A stretch of DNA of 64,000 nt, taken from contig MU405233.1 of assembly GCA_022836615.1 (NCBI GenBank), forward strand, positions 124,001 to 188,000. The letters are read 5' to 3'. The notes below the pieces were generated by a model. It did no database searches, had not been told where the DNA came from, and saw nothing but the letters and a program-made list of their open reading frames with translations. The DNA comes from Annulohypoxylon bovei var. microspora (lineage: Eukaryota; Ascomycota; Sordariomycetes; Xylariales; Hypoxylaceae). This document shows, in pieces, positions 10,247-20,696 of the stretch; positions within the stretch are counted from its first letter, which is position 1; the number at the start of each line of letters is the position of its first letter. A program made the translations under genes and the position numbers.

Positions 10247-13200
10247 ATGGCTTTTTACGGTGCTCGCGAGAGGCCTTCTAGGACCTCGTCGCCCGTACCT
10301 GCCATTGATCCTCACCATGATCCTTTCGTGTCGGTCGCATCCCCCCCTAGTTCCAGTCATCACAGATTCTCCAATTTTGACTCGCAAATATTTGCTCTCG
10401 GCCCCAATGCATCCCAAGTACAGGCGAAAAGGGCACTAGAAGCCCATCTTGCCGAGACAGATCGAAGGATGGAAGAAGCTGGAAAATTAGGTACCGCGTT
10501 AGTTCAACAACGCAAGGAATTGAGTGATCGATTGAGAGAGGTCGATAAATTACAGGCCGAAGAGGAACTGTCCGATGACCTCCGTCTCAAGTTAGCTGAG
10601 ATTGAGAAGGACTACAACGATGTGGCTAGGGAGAGCGCACGTGCATTTCTACCAAAGCAGAGAGTCCCTAGTAATGAGGCTTCTGCTGGTTCGCCCTTTG
10701 TTCCCGAAGGCAAAGGCGGGAGGGTAAGCTTCCCGAGACACGTCAATATGGAGTTTAGTGTACTAATCATAATTTCGCATAGCGTTCCGTGAGCCCTTCT
10801 AAGTTCGAGGCCCAAGCAACGGGATCTCCGACTAAGTTCAGTGTTCCTAACCGAAAAGTTCGCAATCAGCCGGCGAATCGAATACACGATATCGAATTCG
10901 CCGCGGAAATAAGCCAATCTTTAATCGCCCAAGTACGCAACTTGCAGGGCCTCCTTGCCGAGAAGGAGGAGGAACTGAAGGATGTCAAGAACGAGAGGTC
11001 CAAGCTCGAATACGAAGCCGAGGGTTTCCAACAGCGAGTCAAGACTTTGGATGAGAGCGAGCACCGCTATAAGGATGAGAACTGGAGCCTCGAGACTCAG
11101 GTCCATGACCTCATGGCTAAAGAAAGAGAGGCACAAGATCGCGAGAAGAAATTGAACCAGACTCTCAATCTGCTTCAGGCCGAGAAGACGTCGATACAAA
11201 GGGAATTGGACGAGGTGAAGTTGAGCCACTCTAAGCTGAGTGAAGAACATACCACGACAATCAAGCACCACGATATAGAACTCGGCACTGCGAAACGCAA
11301 CATAGTCATCGCGGAGTCTGAACGCACTGCTCTCCGTAAGAAGATTGATGATCTGACTGGCCAGAATCAAGAGCTTGCCAAGGCTGTGTCGGCTTCGCAG
11401 AGAGCGAGGATAATCGAACGCGAATCGATTCTCGGTATGACCGATGATGATTTTGAGACTGCTCATGACAGGACAACGCCCGAGCATTCGCCTCCTCCTT
11501 CACCCGTGAAAGGAACACCGCGACACTCGATGCTAGAATCGGAAACGCTCAAGACATCTCTAGGACATGCTCAGCGTACAATCCAGGGTCTGAGGAATAA
11601 CGTCCACCGAGAGAAGACCGAGAAGCTCGAACTGAAGCGCATGCTCCAGGAGGCTCGTGATGACCTGGAGAAATTGCGACATGATCCTATAGTTCAGAAC
11701 AAGCGCGCACGCAAGACCGAGTCTAAGGAATTCAAGAAACCTCTACGACTGCTAGGTGGCCTCCGAACTGTGAGAAGCGAGGTCTTTTCCGAAGACTCCA
11801 ATTGGGAAGATCAACCCGAGTCTACCAGTCCAAATCGTTCTTCGCTAGCCTCGCGGGGATCCAGCAAGTTCCAATCCGTAGCTGAGGAGCCGGGTGAGCA
11901 GTTTGACACAGCCAACGAGACAAGCGACGCGGCGTTCGAAACCGCACACGAGCCTTCAACTGAGACCGATGACTTCCACACGGGCGCCGAAGAGTTTTCA
12001 AGTGATTCTGACGACGACGATGACGATGTCTTGACTGAGACGGATAGTCCTTCGAAGCGTCGCACGCCTAAGAATAGGTCAAGCTTCATTGGCCTGAATC
12101 GGAGCGGATCTTTGCATAGCACGGCATCCACCGAGGACGACGACTATCCCTTCGATCATGATAGCCGAACGCCAACCATGCTACCACTGTTGCAACCGAA
12201 ATTCCCACTGCGTGTGAGTCGTGGTGCTTTCCGCCGATCGAGGCAGCCTAGTGAGGAGCCCGCGTTCCCAAGCAGCCCCCCAAGTGTTGCAAGCAGTACA
12301 GCAGGCACTCCACAACAGCGTGTTCAAAGCCTGGCAGCTGAATTAGGTGATTTCAATACTAGTGATAATGAATCCACCCTATCAGCAACTCCTAGCAGGA
12401 GGTCCTATAGGGGCCGGACTATGTCTCCTCCACCACCAGTTCCGCCGCTACCTAGGGTAATTATGGTTGATAGCGGTACAATGACGGAAGATATCAGCAA
12501 CGGGCCTACGTCTTTGGACACTGCTGCAAGCCGGTTTTCCGCGTCGTCATTCGATTCCGTTACTCATGACCTAGACGAGAAACTCGCTAAGTTTCCTTCG
12601 CCCCCCACATCGCCGCCAAAGAAGGATGTGGGTATTGACTCTGCACGAGATGTGGAATCTCTTCCTGGATCGGATGTACACGCCGCTGACCTCGCAGCGC
12701 TGCAAGCCCAGCACGAGAAGACACTCAAAGAATTCGGCGATGAAAAAGCTGCTGCCTATGCTGCTGCTTTGGAGGAGCTAAAGAGCCAACACACAGAGCA
12801 ATTGAACAAGGTGCAAGCTGATGCTAGCTGGACTCACATTCAAGAAATTGCAACCCTGAAGTCGAACCATGCCGATGAAGTCAACAGATCTATCGGCGAA
12901 GTTCAAGCCGCACACGCACAAGAGCTAGAGGCTCTGAAGTCGAGCCATACAGATGAGATTAGCAAGGCAATTTCTGGTGCCCAAGCTGCCTATGCGCAAG
13001 AGCTGGAGATGCTGAAATCGTCTCATGCTGAGGAGATCAACAAGGTTGTAGGTGAAGCCAATGCCGCTCAAGCCAAGGAGTTGGAGGCGCTCAAATCGGG
13101 CCACGCAGCAGAGTCCAACAGGACGCTTGACGAAACTCGCGCAGCCCACACGCAAGAAATCGAAGAACTTCGGTCAAGTTACGCCTCCCAGGCCGCGAAG

Positions 13201-16200
13201 GCGACTGCTGAGAGCCAAGCAATGCACACACAGGAATTGGATGCTCTGAAGACCTCATTCACCGAACAAGCATCGCGGAATGATCTGGACAGCAAGGCTG
13301 CGCACGACGCGGAGTTGGAAGCACTTAAGTCTTCCCATGCGGAACAAATCACGATGCGAGAATCCGAGATCAAGGCTACGCATGCCACTGAATTGGAGAG
13401 TCTCAAGGCAAAACAAGCTGACGAGTTGAACAATGCAAAGCACGATAGCGATACTCGTCACGCCGCAGAAATCGCCGCTTTGGTTGCTGCTCACTCTAGC
13501 CAGGTCGATCAATTGAAGACCGAACTGTTCAGTACTCATGCTCAGCAAGTCCAGACCCTTCAAGTGGAGTATGCTGAACAACTTGGCAAAGCGAGACAAC
13601 AGTCCGACGGTGCTCACGTGGAGGAACTTGAAGCATTAAAGGCAGCTCACTCGAAACAAGTCGAGGAGATTAAGAACACTTTGGTAGCAGCACATACCGC
13701 GGAGTTGGATTCGATCAAGGAAGCACATGTCAAGCATATGGAAGACTTGAAGAATCATAGCGATGTCTTGCATGCCGCAGAGATTGCAGTACTCATCGCG
13801 TCTCACAGCAAGCAAATCGATTCCGTCAAGGCCGATAGCCAGGCAACATTAGCGAAGGAGCTCGCGGCCCTGAAGGAAGCCCATGCCCAGGATATTGACA
13901 CGCTCAATAGCCAACACGCTGCTACTCGTGCTCAAGAGCTGGAGACCTTCAAGGCAGCTATTGATAAACAGGTTGCATCTTCTCAGACCGAAGGCGATGC
14001 CGCGCACTCTCAGCAAATCGAAGCCCTCAATGCCGCCCATGTAGAAGTTCTAGAGGCTCAAAAGCGTGACAGCGAGAAATCGCAGTCACAGGCTCTAGAA
14101 TCACTTAAGGCCGCGCACGAAAGGAACATCGAGGCTTTGAAGAGTGAGCATGCTGCTTCAAGGTCGAAGGAGTTAGATGCTATTTCTTCTACTCATCTCA
14201 AAGAGTTGGATGGTTTAAGACAAGAGCACGAATCTTCTAAAACTCGAGTTCTAGAAGATCTAACCGCTACCCATTCGCAGCAACTTGAGGACCTTCGACA
14301 GGGCAATTTGAAAGCATTGGCGGACCTAGGTTCAGACCACGAGTCTGCCAAGGCTAGGCTAATAGGGGAACTCACCAACTCCCAAGCACAAGAGCTTCAA
14401 AATCTCCGTCGGGATCTCGAGTTGTCCAAGGCAGCTGAGATTGCCGCATTAGCCGCCAGCCATGCAAGCGATCTGGATACACTCAAAGCTGAGCACCAAG
14501 CAGCGGAGTCGCAAAAGCTGCAAGAGCTTGTAGATACCCACACCCAGGCACTTGAGAGCCTCAGGGTCTCTCAAGAAGCAGCTCAGGCCCAGAAGTTGCA
14601 AGAGTTAGCAGATACCCACTCGCGTGAACTGGAAAGTCTTCGACAAGAGAGCGATAACACGGAATCCGAGGCGCTTACGACGTTGGCGGCAGCACATGCG
14701 AAGGAATTAGAGGCGTTAAAGAATGCGAGCGAAGCGGCACGTGTGCAAGAAGTTGATGGACTTAAGGCCATGCATTCCGAAGCCCTAGAGTCCCTACACT
14801 CTGAGCATCAAGCTACTTTTGATAACGCCTTGGAGACTCTCAAGAATGGTCACGCTAGAGAGCTAGAAGAGGTCAAGAGACAACGCGACGTTGACCAAGC
14901 TGAAGCTCTTGACTCTCTTCGTTCAAGCCATTCCATGGAGCTAGCTCAGTTCAAGAGTGATGCTGATATAGCCCTCGCTAGAGAACTAGAGGCGCTGAAG
15001 GCTGACCATGCCAGCACTCTTGAGTTACTCAAGAGAGACAACTCTACAGAGAAAGATAGACTCTTGGCAGACCACGCGGCAGAACTCGAAACTCTTCGGA
15101 AATCGCTAAACGCTGCACCACCTACCCTTGGATTCTCTCATATGAATTCGACCCAAACCGAGCCAATCGAGGCACGCGATCTCAGAAGTCCCAGACGGGA
15201 AGCATTCATCATCCCTCGAGAAGACCGCCCTTCTCAGACGCCCGCGATCGGGTTACTTGGAAGAAAAGGCGAAAGGGCTGCTACACCAGAAATTGCCGAA
15301 GATGACACTCGTCAATCTCTGAATGCTACCCCCGGCCCCGAGACTCCAGAATCGCAGCGTCCGTTCAAGGAGATGTCGACCAACACAAACGTTCGCCCAT
15401 CGCACAAGCCAACAATTCCCACCTTTGACCATAGTGCGCAGACTACTCTCACGTCAGATGGGCTTGATCAATTATTGAAGAACCAGAACCACGCGTCGGA
15501 AGACTCATATACGATTACAACTGCCCGAGGTGAGGTCACGGTAACACCCTTCGACGAAGCACGAGCAAGGCAAAGGGCGGGCGAAGGTAGCGCTGTTTCC
15601 GCCCCCGAAGCGATTCCCTCGCGACGACCAGGCAGTTCAGCCAGCGTTCGAGGCTCCCCGGCAAATATGCCCCCTTTGCCCGTCAACCATCGGGAAGCAA
15701 TCGAAGCCGCACGTACGAACTCGTCCGGCGGCGGGAAAGGAACGATGGGACCCCCGCAAATGCCTGCATCAGCCTACAAGCTCCCGATCTCGAGACCTGA
15801 GACCCCAAGCAACAGGCGCCCAATGTCCTCGTCTTCGGTTAGAGGTACACCAACGCCACGAGCCGGCAGAACTTCGACACCAGGCTTCGCAGATGTCCAT
15901 TCCCCGGCAAGGTTACCCGCTCCTAGCAGACAATCATCTATGTCGTCGTTCACGTCTGAGGTAGAGACTAGGTTTAACATGCGCGGCGAGATGGGTATAG
16001 ATGCTGCCGCCTTTGGTCCCAACACCGACCCACGTATGATCCAAGCCATTACTCAGACCATGATCGGCGAGTATCTCTGGAAATACACACGCAAGGCTGG
16101 TCGCGGTGAAATGTCCGAGAACAGACATAGGCGGTATTTCTGGGTGCATCCCTACACCAGAACCCTATACTGGAGTGATCGCGACCCGTCTACTGCTGGC

Positions 16201-17019
16201 CGGACGGAACTGAAGGCGAAGAGTGTGCCGATCGAAGGTGTGCGAATAGTGGGCGATGACAACCCTATGCCTCCCGGGCTTCATCGAAAGAGTCTGATCA
16301 TCGTTTCTCCTGGCCGAACAGTCAAGTTCACTTGCACAACTGGTCAACGACACGAGACCTGGTTCAACGCGCTTTCTTACCTCTTGCTTCGAACGGGCGA
16401 GGAGCATCATACGGATGCGGAGGTTGTAGCTGGCCAAATCACCCAGGACGATGTTGACGAGTTCAACCCTTCAATGAGCCGTCGGCCAGCGAACGGGGCT
16501 CGAATGCGAGCGCCGCCATCCTTGTCCTCGTACAACTCTAGGACTACTGTCAACAACTCTCCTAATGTGGAAATCTCGATGAGAATCCCGACGCTAACTC
16601 CGACACGTGAAAGAGATTCTATGCGCAGTGGTACGTTGGGTAGATTGAGCGGCTATTGGAAATCGAGTTCGATAAATAGCACATTCAGCAGCTTGAGGAG
16701 CAGATCTCATATTGCTCAAGACAGCGCTATCTACGAAGCCAGTGAGGTGCCTGACAGTGCCGAGGATCTGAGGCAGATTATGGAACAACAGGACAGAGAT
16801 GCTGACAGGATGGAGAACGTCAGGGCCTGCTGTGATGGTAATTCAGCCACTCTCCCTCAGATGACTCCAGATACTAACTGAAACTTAGGCAAGCACGACG
16901 TCTCCAACTTGAATCACACTAAGCGTGGTCGTCTCTCCCATAACCATTCTCACTCGCACATGCATCCCGGACCATCGACGACGCCGACGCCTAAGGGCAC
17001 CATCCGGGCTCGTGCTTGA
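10247..17019 (+). CDS. apsA/num1: Anucleate primary sterigmata protein A / Num1-like cortical dynein anchor
   Basis: Three exons (10247-10723, 10783-16837, 16889-17019) encode about 2,220 residues. The start ATG lies in an excellent context, ACCACCATGG. The N-terminal third holds coiled coils (LIAQVRNLQGLLAEKEEELKD), followed by acidic and proline/serine-rich linkers. Residues about 795-1600 are a long array of degenerate 26-residue coiled-coil repeats (core HAQELEALKSSH). A C-terminal PH domain lies at about 1925-2040 (GEYLWKYTRK...RRYFWVHPYTRTLYWS...WFNALSYLLLRT). Splicing of the last intron joins MENVRACCDG to KHDV, a conserved tail; without it the frame would stop at 16881. Num1/ApsA proteins bind cortical phosphoinositides through the PH domain and anchor dynein for nuclear migration. 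The repeat number probably sets anchoring length. Confidence 0.93.
12690..15110 (+). repeat. Degenerate 78-bp tandem repeats encoding 26-residue coiled-coil units in apsA/num1
   Basis: The protein shows phase-locked units such as AAHAQELEALKSSHTDEISK and AAYAQELEMLKSSHAEEINK exactly 26 residues apart. The same spacing recurs far downstream (TAELDSIK to AAEIAVLI). About 30 units fit in the interval. Units are diverged at DNA level, so the array is old rather than a recent expansion. Confidence 0.8.
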
Positions 17020-18420
17020 TGGCTTGCTTGTCTTTACTACCTACATACATCATAATTGCGGCAGCTCCCTAACTCGAGCTACTTGCGTATTCCTATTCTA
17101 GTCTATCACTCACTATACCGTCTAAACATTTAAACCGCCCACCTACCTTCTTTCCGCTACGAAGACCAGTCATGGATCCTTACGACGCTTACGACTATAC
17201 TTTTCTTTGCACGTTTTTTTTTTAATTCGCCTACATTCGCAGGGCCTCATTCTGCACCAATCTGCTATGGTTGGAACTACGACTGCATTCGTTGCTTTAA
17301 AAACCGTGCCAACATACCCGAAACATTTTTGTCGGAATCATTCTGGCGTTAGGAGAAAAGGAAACCGTTGCACAAACCACAAAACTACTCGGACATGGGT
17401 ATTCAACATGATTCGCGGAGCCACAGGAAGTTGAGGAGTTAGTACAGTTGCTTGCAGGACGCAGAGCTCAAGTTATAGGAGGTGCGGTTGCTTCACCCAG
17501 TGCAATGTCTATACGTGACCTGAGTTTCGCGCTGCAGAGTAGTACGCTTTTGAATGTTCTAGGACGGATTGGTCAAGAGAGAGCATCATTGTATGTTCTC
17601 GTTGTTAGAGTATTGGCAGAGATGCAGTTGTTGAATGAGATTGTTATTAACTATAGTAAAACCAAAATTCTTCACATTCCTTATATCGTACCTAGGCTTG
17701 AGGTGCAGGTTAATGAGCTGCTGCTAGTTCGTACACTAAAACCCAGCCCCGTATGTACCTACGGTAATATGGATTGGCAATGTCACCAACATCACCTAGC
17801 GATTAGTCAGGACAGCTCGCTCGTGCGATAGATTAAGTCCGTCGTGTTGGTCTTTCTCGTAATTTTGCAGATAATGCAGACGTAGCCATTCAGAGCTATC
17901 GGCGTTAATTTGTCAGCAACATTCCAAATACATAGACGATAGACGGGCTTAATGCATAGGTCGATATATTATTAAATACTTATCTCATGTTTTCAGTTTT
18001 GGGTGTATTAATATAATATGGTTGAGGGTTTACAGTTGCATCGGCGATTAGATTAGTGCGTAAAAGTGGACCAATCAGGATCTACGGGCTTCGCTCTTCG
18101 GGGATAAGTATTCCTCTATTGGGATTTAGGTACCGGAACAAAGCCAGGTACTGAATCAATGTCGGATAGTTAGAGCCGGACGCGATCCGGCATTAGCTAA
18201 ACGTCATAGGCGAAGAGTACGGATGGTAGGTAGATATGCCTAACCGCAGGCATGCGGCAGAGTTTTGGGTCGCCACGTATATAAATCGCTTTCTCTCGCC
18301 ATTGTATAATGTCTTATCATTCTCACATTCCATCGACCAGAAATCACATATATCGCTTGAACCTTAGGTACCCATAGGTAATTATCAGTTATCATACCTA
18401 CTTATCTATATCTCTTCAAA
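17020..18420. other. Intergenic region, no gene seen
   Basis: About 1.4 kb between the apsA/num1 3' end and the SDR gene. Open frames at 17207-17434 and 17448-17831 have no recognizable domains, composition or splice continuation. The last 150 bp before 18421 hold the SDR core promoter with a TATA-like motif. Confidence 0.5.
18278..18289 (+). promoter_or_regulatory. TATA-like motif upstream of SDR gene
   Basis: The 12-mer TATATAAATCGC lies 143 nt upstream of the SDR start codon. The identical 12-mer occurs 124 nt upstream of the GNA1-like gene. The distance fits a fungal TATA box with a 5' leader. Confidence 0.4.
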
Positions 18421-19344
18421 ATGGCATCATCAGACAAGAAGATTGTTCTAGTCACAGGCGCCAACACCGGCCTCGGCTACGAAATCATCAAGGCGCTGTA
18501 CCAGACAGATATCCCCTACGAGATCATCGTCGGCTGCCGCACCATCTCCAAGGGCGAGGACGCGATAGCCAAGCTTCAGGAGGAGACGACGTCCAAGTCG
18601 CCCTCCTCCCTCAGCGCCCTCCAGGTCGACCTTAACTCCGACGCGTCCCTCGAGGCCGCGGCCCAGACTCTCGAAGCCAAGCACGGCCGCGTGGACGCGC
18701 TCGTCCACAACGGCGGCGCCAGCTTCGACCCGGAGGTGCGCCCGGGCGGGATGTCGCTGCGCGCGGCCTTCAACGCGACGTGGGACACCAACGTGTCGGG
18801 CACGCACGTGCTGACGACGCTGTGCGTGCCGCTGCTGCTGAGGAGCGCGGACCCGCGCCTGCTCTTCGTCACCAGCGGCACCAGCTCCATGGGCGAGACC
18901 GAGGTCCGGCTCGACCGGCCGTCGCTGCAGAGGCTCAACGAGGCGCCGCCCGCCGGCTGGCCGAAGCCGAACGCCGGCATGTCGTTCACCATGTACCGCG
19001 CCGCCAAGACCGGCCTGAACATGCTGATGCGCGACTGGACCCGCCAGCTCCGGAACGACGGCGTCAAGGTCTGGTGCATTTCGCCCGGGTTCCTGGCCAC
19101 CGGGCTGGCGGGCGTGGGCGCCGAGAAGCTTAGGGAGGTGAGTTTTGCCCCTTTTTTCACACGTTTCTTTTTGTTATTGTTCCTTCGGATGAAGGGGATG
19201 CGAGGGTTCTGGCTGACTTTTATTAACTAGATGGGCGCTTTGGATCCGGCACTAGGTGGGCGGTTCGTTAGGGATGTTGTGGCTGGGCAGCGGGATCAGG
19301 ATGCTGGGAAGGTTATTCGGGCGACTGAGATCCAGCCTTGGTAG
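18421..19344 (+). CDS. Short-chain dehydrogenase/reductase (NAD(P)-binding)
   Basis: Two exons (18421-19137 and 19231-19344) encode 276 residues. Classical SDR motifs are present: the cofactor loop TGANTGLG near residue 13 and an active-site YRAAK with an upstream serine in TSGTSS. The usual NNAG motif is replaced by HNGG (LVHNGGASFD). PG after the active site (CISPGFLATG) matches classical SDRs. The intron (GTGAGT...TTAACTAG) removes a hydrophobic read-through tail and adds MGALDPALGGRFVRDVVAGQ, a normal SDR C-terminus. The gene is markedly GC-richer than its flanks, mostly at third positions. Substrate cannot be inferred: the carbonyl-reductase-like subgroup is broad. No partner enzyme lies next to it. 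Confidence 0.88.
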
Positions 19345-19771
19345 AGGGTGGGTGTAGATACTGACTTGTGAATACCTACGTAAAGAAACTCATAATACCT
19401 GGTACTTGATGAACTATTTTTCATTGTTAACTTATCCCTCTTTTCATCATGCCATCGTGTATATGTTCCAAGTTGGCGAAGTTGTATCTCGTGTTGTGAC
19501 ATCTTCAGGTGACAGCCCTCCTTTATTCTTCTTACAATAGATATAAAACTACCATAGCGGCCCCAGTGCCATGCTTTGTTTTCATTTCTGACCCAACAAA
19601 GGATGGGGCTTCATAATACATTGTTCCAGAAATAGCCCCTTATTTCTTTCTACGGCGATTCGCAACAATAGAATTATACTCATTGTATAAATACATGGAT
19701 TCTTCCCCCATATATATCAAATTCTGTCTCATAATCATACTATTAATCGAGGTAAGTATTCGCTAAGAAAA
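19345..19771. other. Intergenic region with SDR 3' end and promoter of the cysteine-rich gene
   Basis: This 427 bp AT-rich stretch shows no coding signal. A TATA-like sequence (TATAAATA, about 19686-19693) sits 86 nt upstream of the next start codon and is a reasonable core promoter for it. Confidence 0.45.
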
Positions 19772-20437
19772 ATGAAGACCTGTGGCTGCATACTCTATTA
19801 CGCCTTTTACCCTTGCGGTCACCAGTCGTCCAAATGGATATACTGCCCCAAAGCCAAGGCCAAAAGTTTCCTCAAGTGCGGCCCGCAGACGGCCTGCGAC
19901 ACATACACATCAATAGAGACCGCGCCCGACCTAGAAGACACCTGCGGCTCGACATGTCTCACACAGCCTTACCAGTGCACCCGCTGCGGAGCATCTAAGC
20001 AAGTGGGCTGGCGATGCTCGCGGTGCAACCATCTCCGCAGCAAGGACTCTCCCGTCTGGGATCCGTGTAACTGCCCCAATCCCAACCACAATTGCCCTCA
20101 CCTTGCTCTCGGTAAGAAGGGCCAGGCGGTGTGCGAGCACTGCCGCAACGGAACTTGCGCGTCGGTGACAGGAGTAAAGGCCCAAGTCAGGGCTAAGCCG
20201 ACGCCGGTCCTGCATTGGAGGTGCCACAAGTGTTCCCGCAAGGTTTCCAGCCCGGCTGATAGCATGAGGTGCGGAGGTCCCTGCGGCGTTAATGGATGTG
20301 GCCATACCAGATGTGGCAGATGCAAAGCGCTGTTTCCATGTGTCTGCGGGTGCGGGTGTCCTTATACCTTCGTTGACGGTGGCCCTGGGGTTTGTGGGTT
20401 CTGTGTTAAGTCTTGTTCGAGATTTCAAGGTAGGTAG
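19772..20437 (+). CDS. Cysteine-rich, zinc-ribbon-like protein of unknown function
   Basis: A single exon encodes 221 residues, 32 of them cysteine. Paired knuckles of CxxC type recur (CTRC, CSRC, CEHC, CHKC, CGRC), several preceded by Trp-Arg or Arg, as in WRCSRC and WRCHKC. That suggests three or four stacked zinc ribbons. No signal peptide or membrane segment is visible, so a nuclear or cytosolic metal-binding protein is the simplest reading. I do not recognise a named family. Frame, base composition and a TATA-like motif upstream support a real gene. The HET-carrier gene follows 259 bp downstream on the same strand. Confidence 0.7.
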   Translation: MKTCGCILYYAFYPCGHQSSKWIYCPKAKAKSFLKCGPQTACDTYTSIETAPDLEDTCGSTCLTQPYQCTRCGASKQVGWRCSRCNHLRSKDSPVWDPCNCPNPNHNCPHLALGKKGQAVCEHCRNGTCASVTGVKAQVRAKPTPVLHWRCHKCSRKVSSPADSMRCGGPCGVNGCGHTRCGRCKALFPCVCGCGCPYTFVDGGPGVCGFCVKSCSRFQGR

Positions 20438-20696
20438 ATCGATGAGTGGAGGATCTTGATGGGAAGGGATGGTTCTGGTGTAAGCGAGCAGGTAAGCAAA
20501 TTGCCCGATTGGTAATACTAAGGAGTATATATCTACATATAACTATAACTATAGGTACCTACCTAGTTAACGTGATTCTATTCGTTGAAATTATTTGATG
20601 TCCTCCACTGTGGAAAATCCTGCGACCTGAAAATGTGATTGTCATTCCCATATCACCCTTCGTTTGATATTGAATTGACACATAAGACAGTCAGAT

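Noticed and set aside
17207..17831. Two + strand frames downstream of apsA/num1
   Set aside because: They are featureless and probably lie in the 3' UTR or intergenic DNA.
18448..19160. Antisense and alternate frames over the SDR gene
   Set aside because: They are shadows of a GC-rich coding region, with no domain content.
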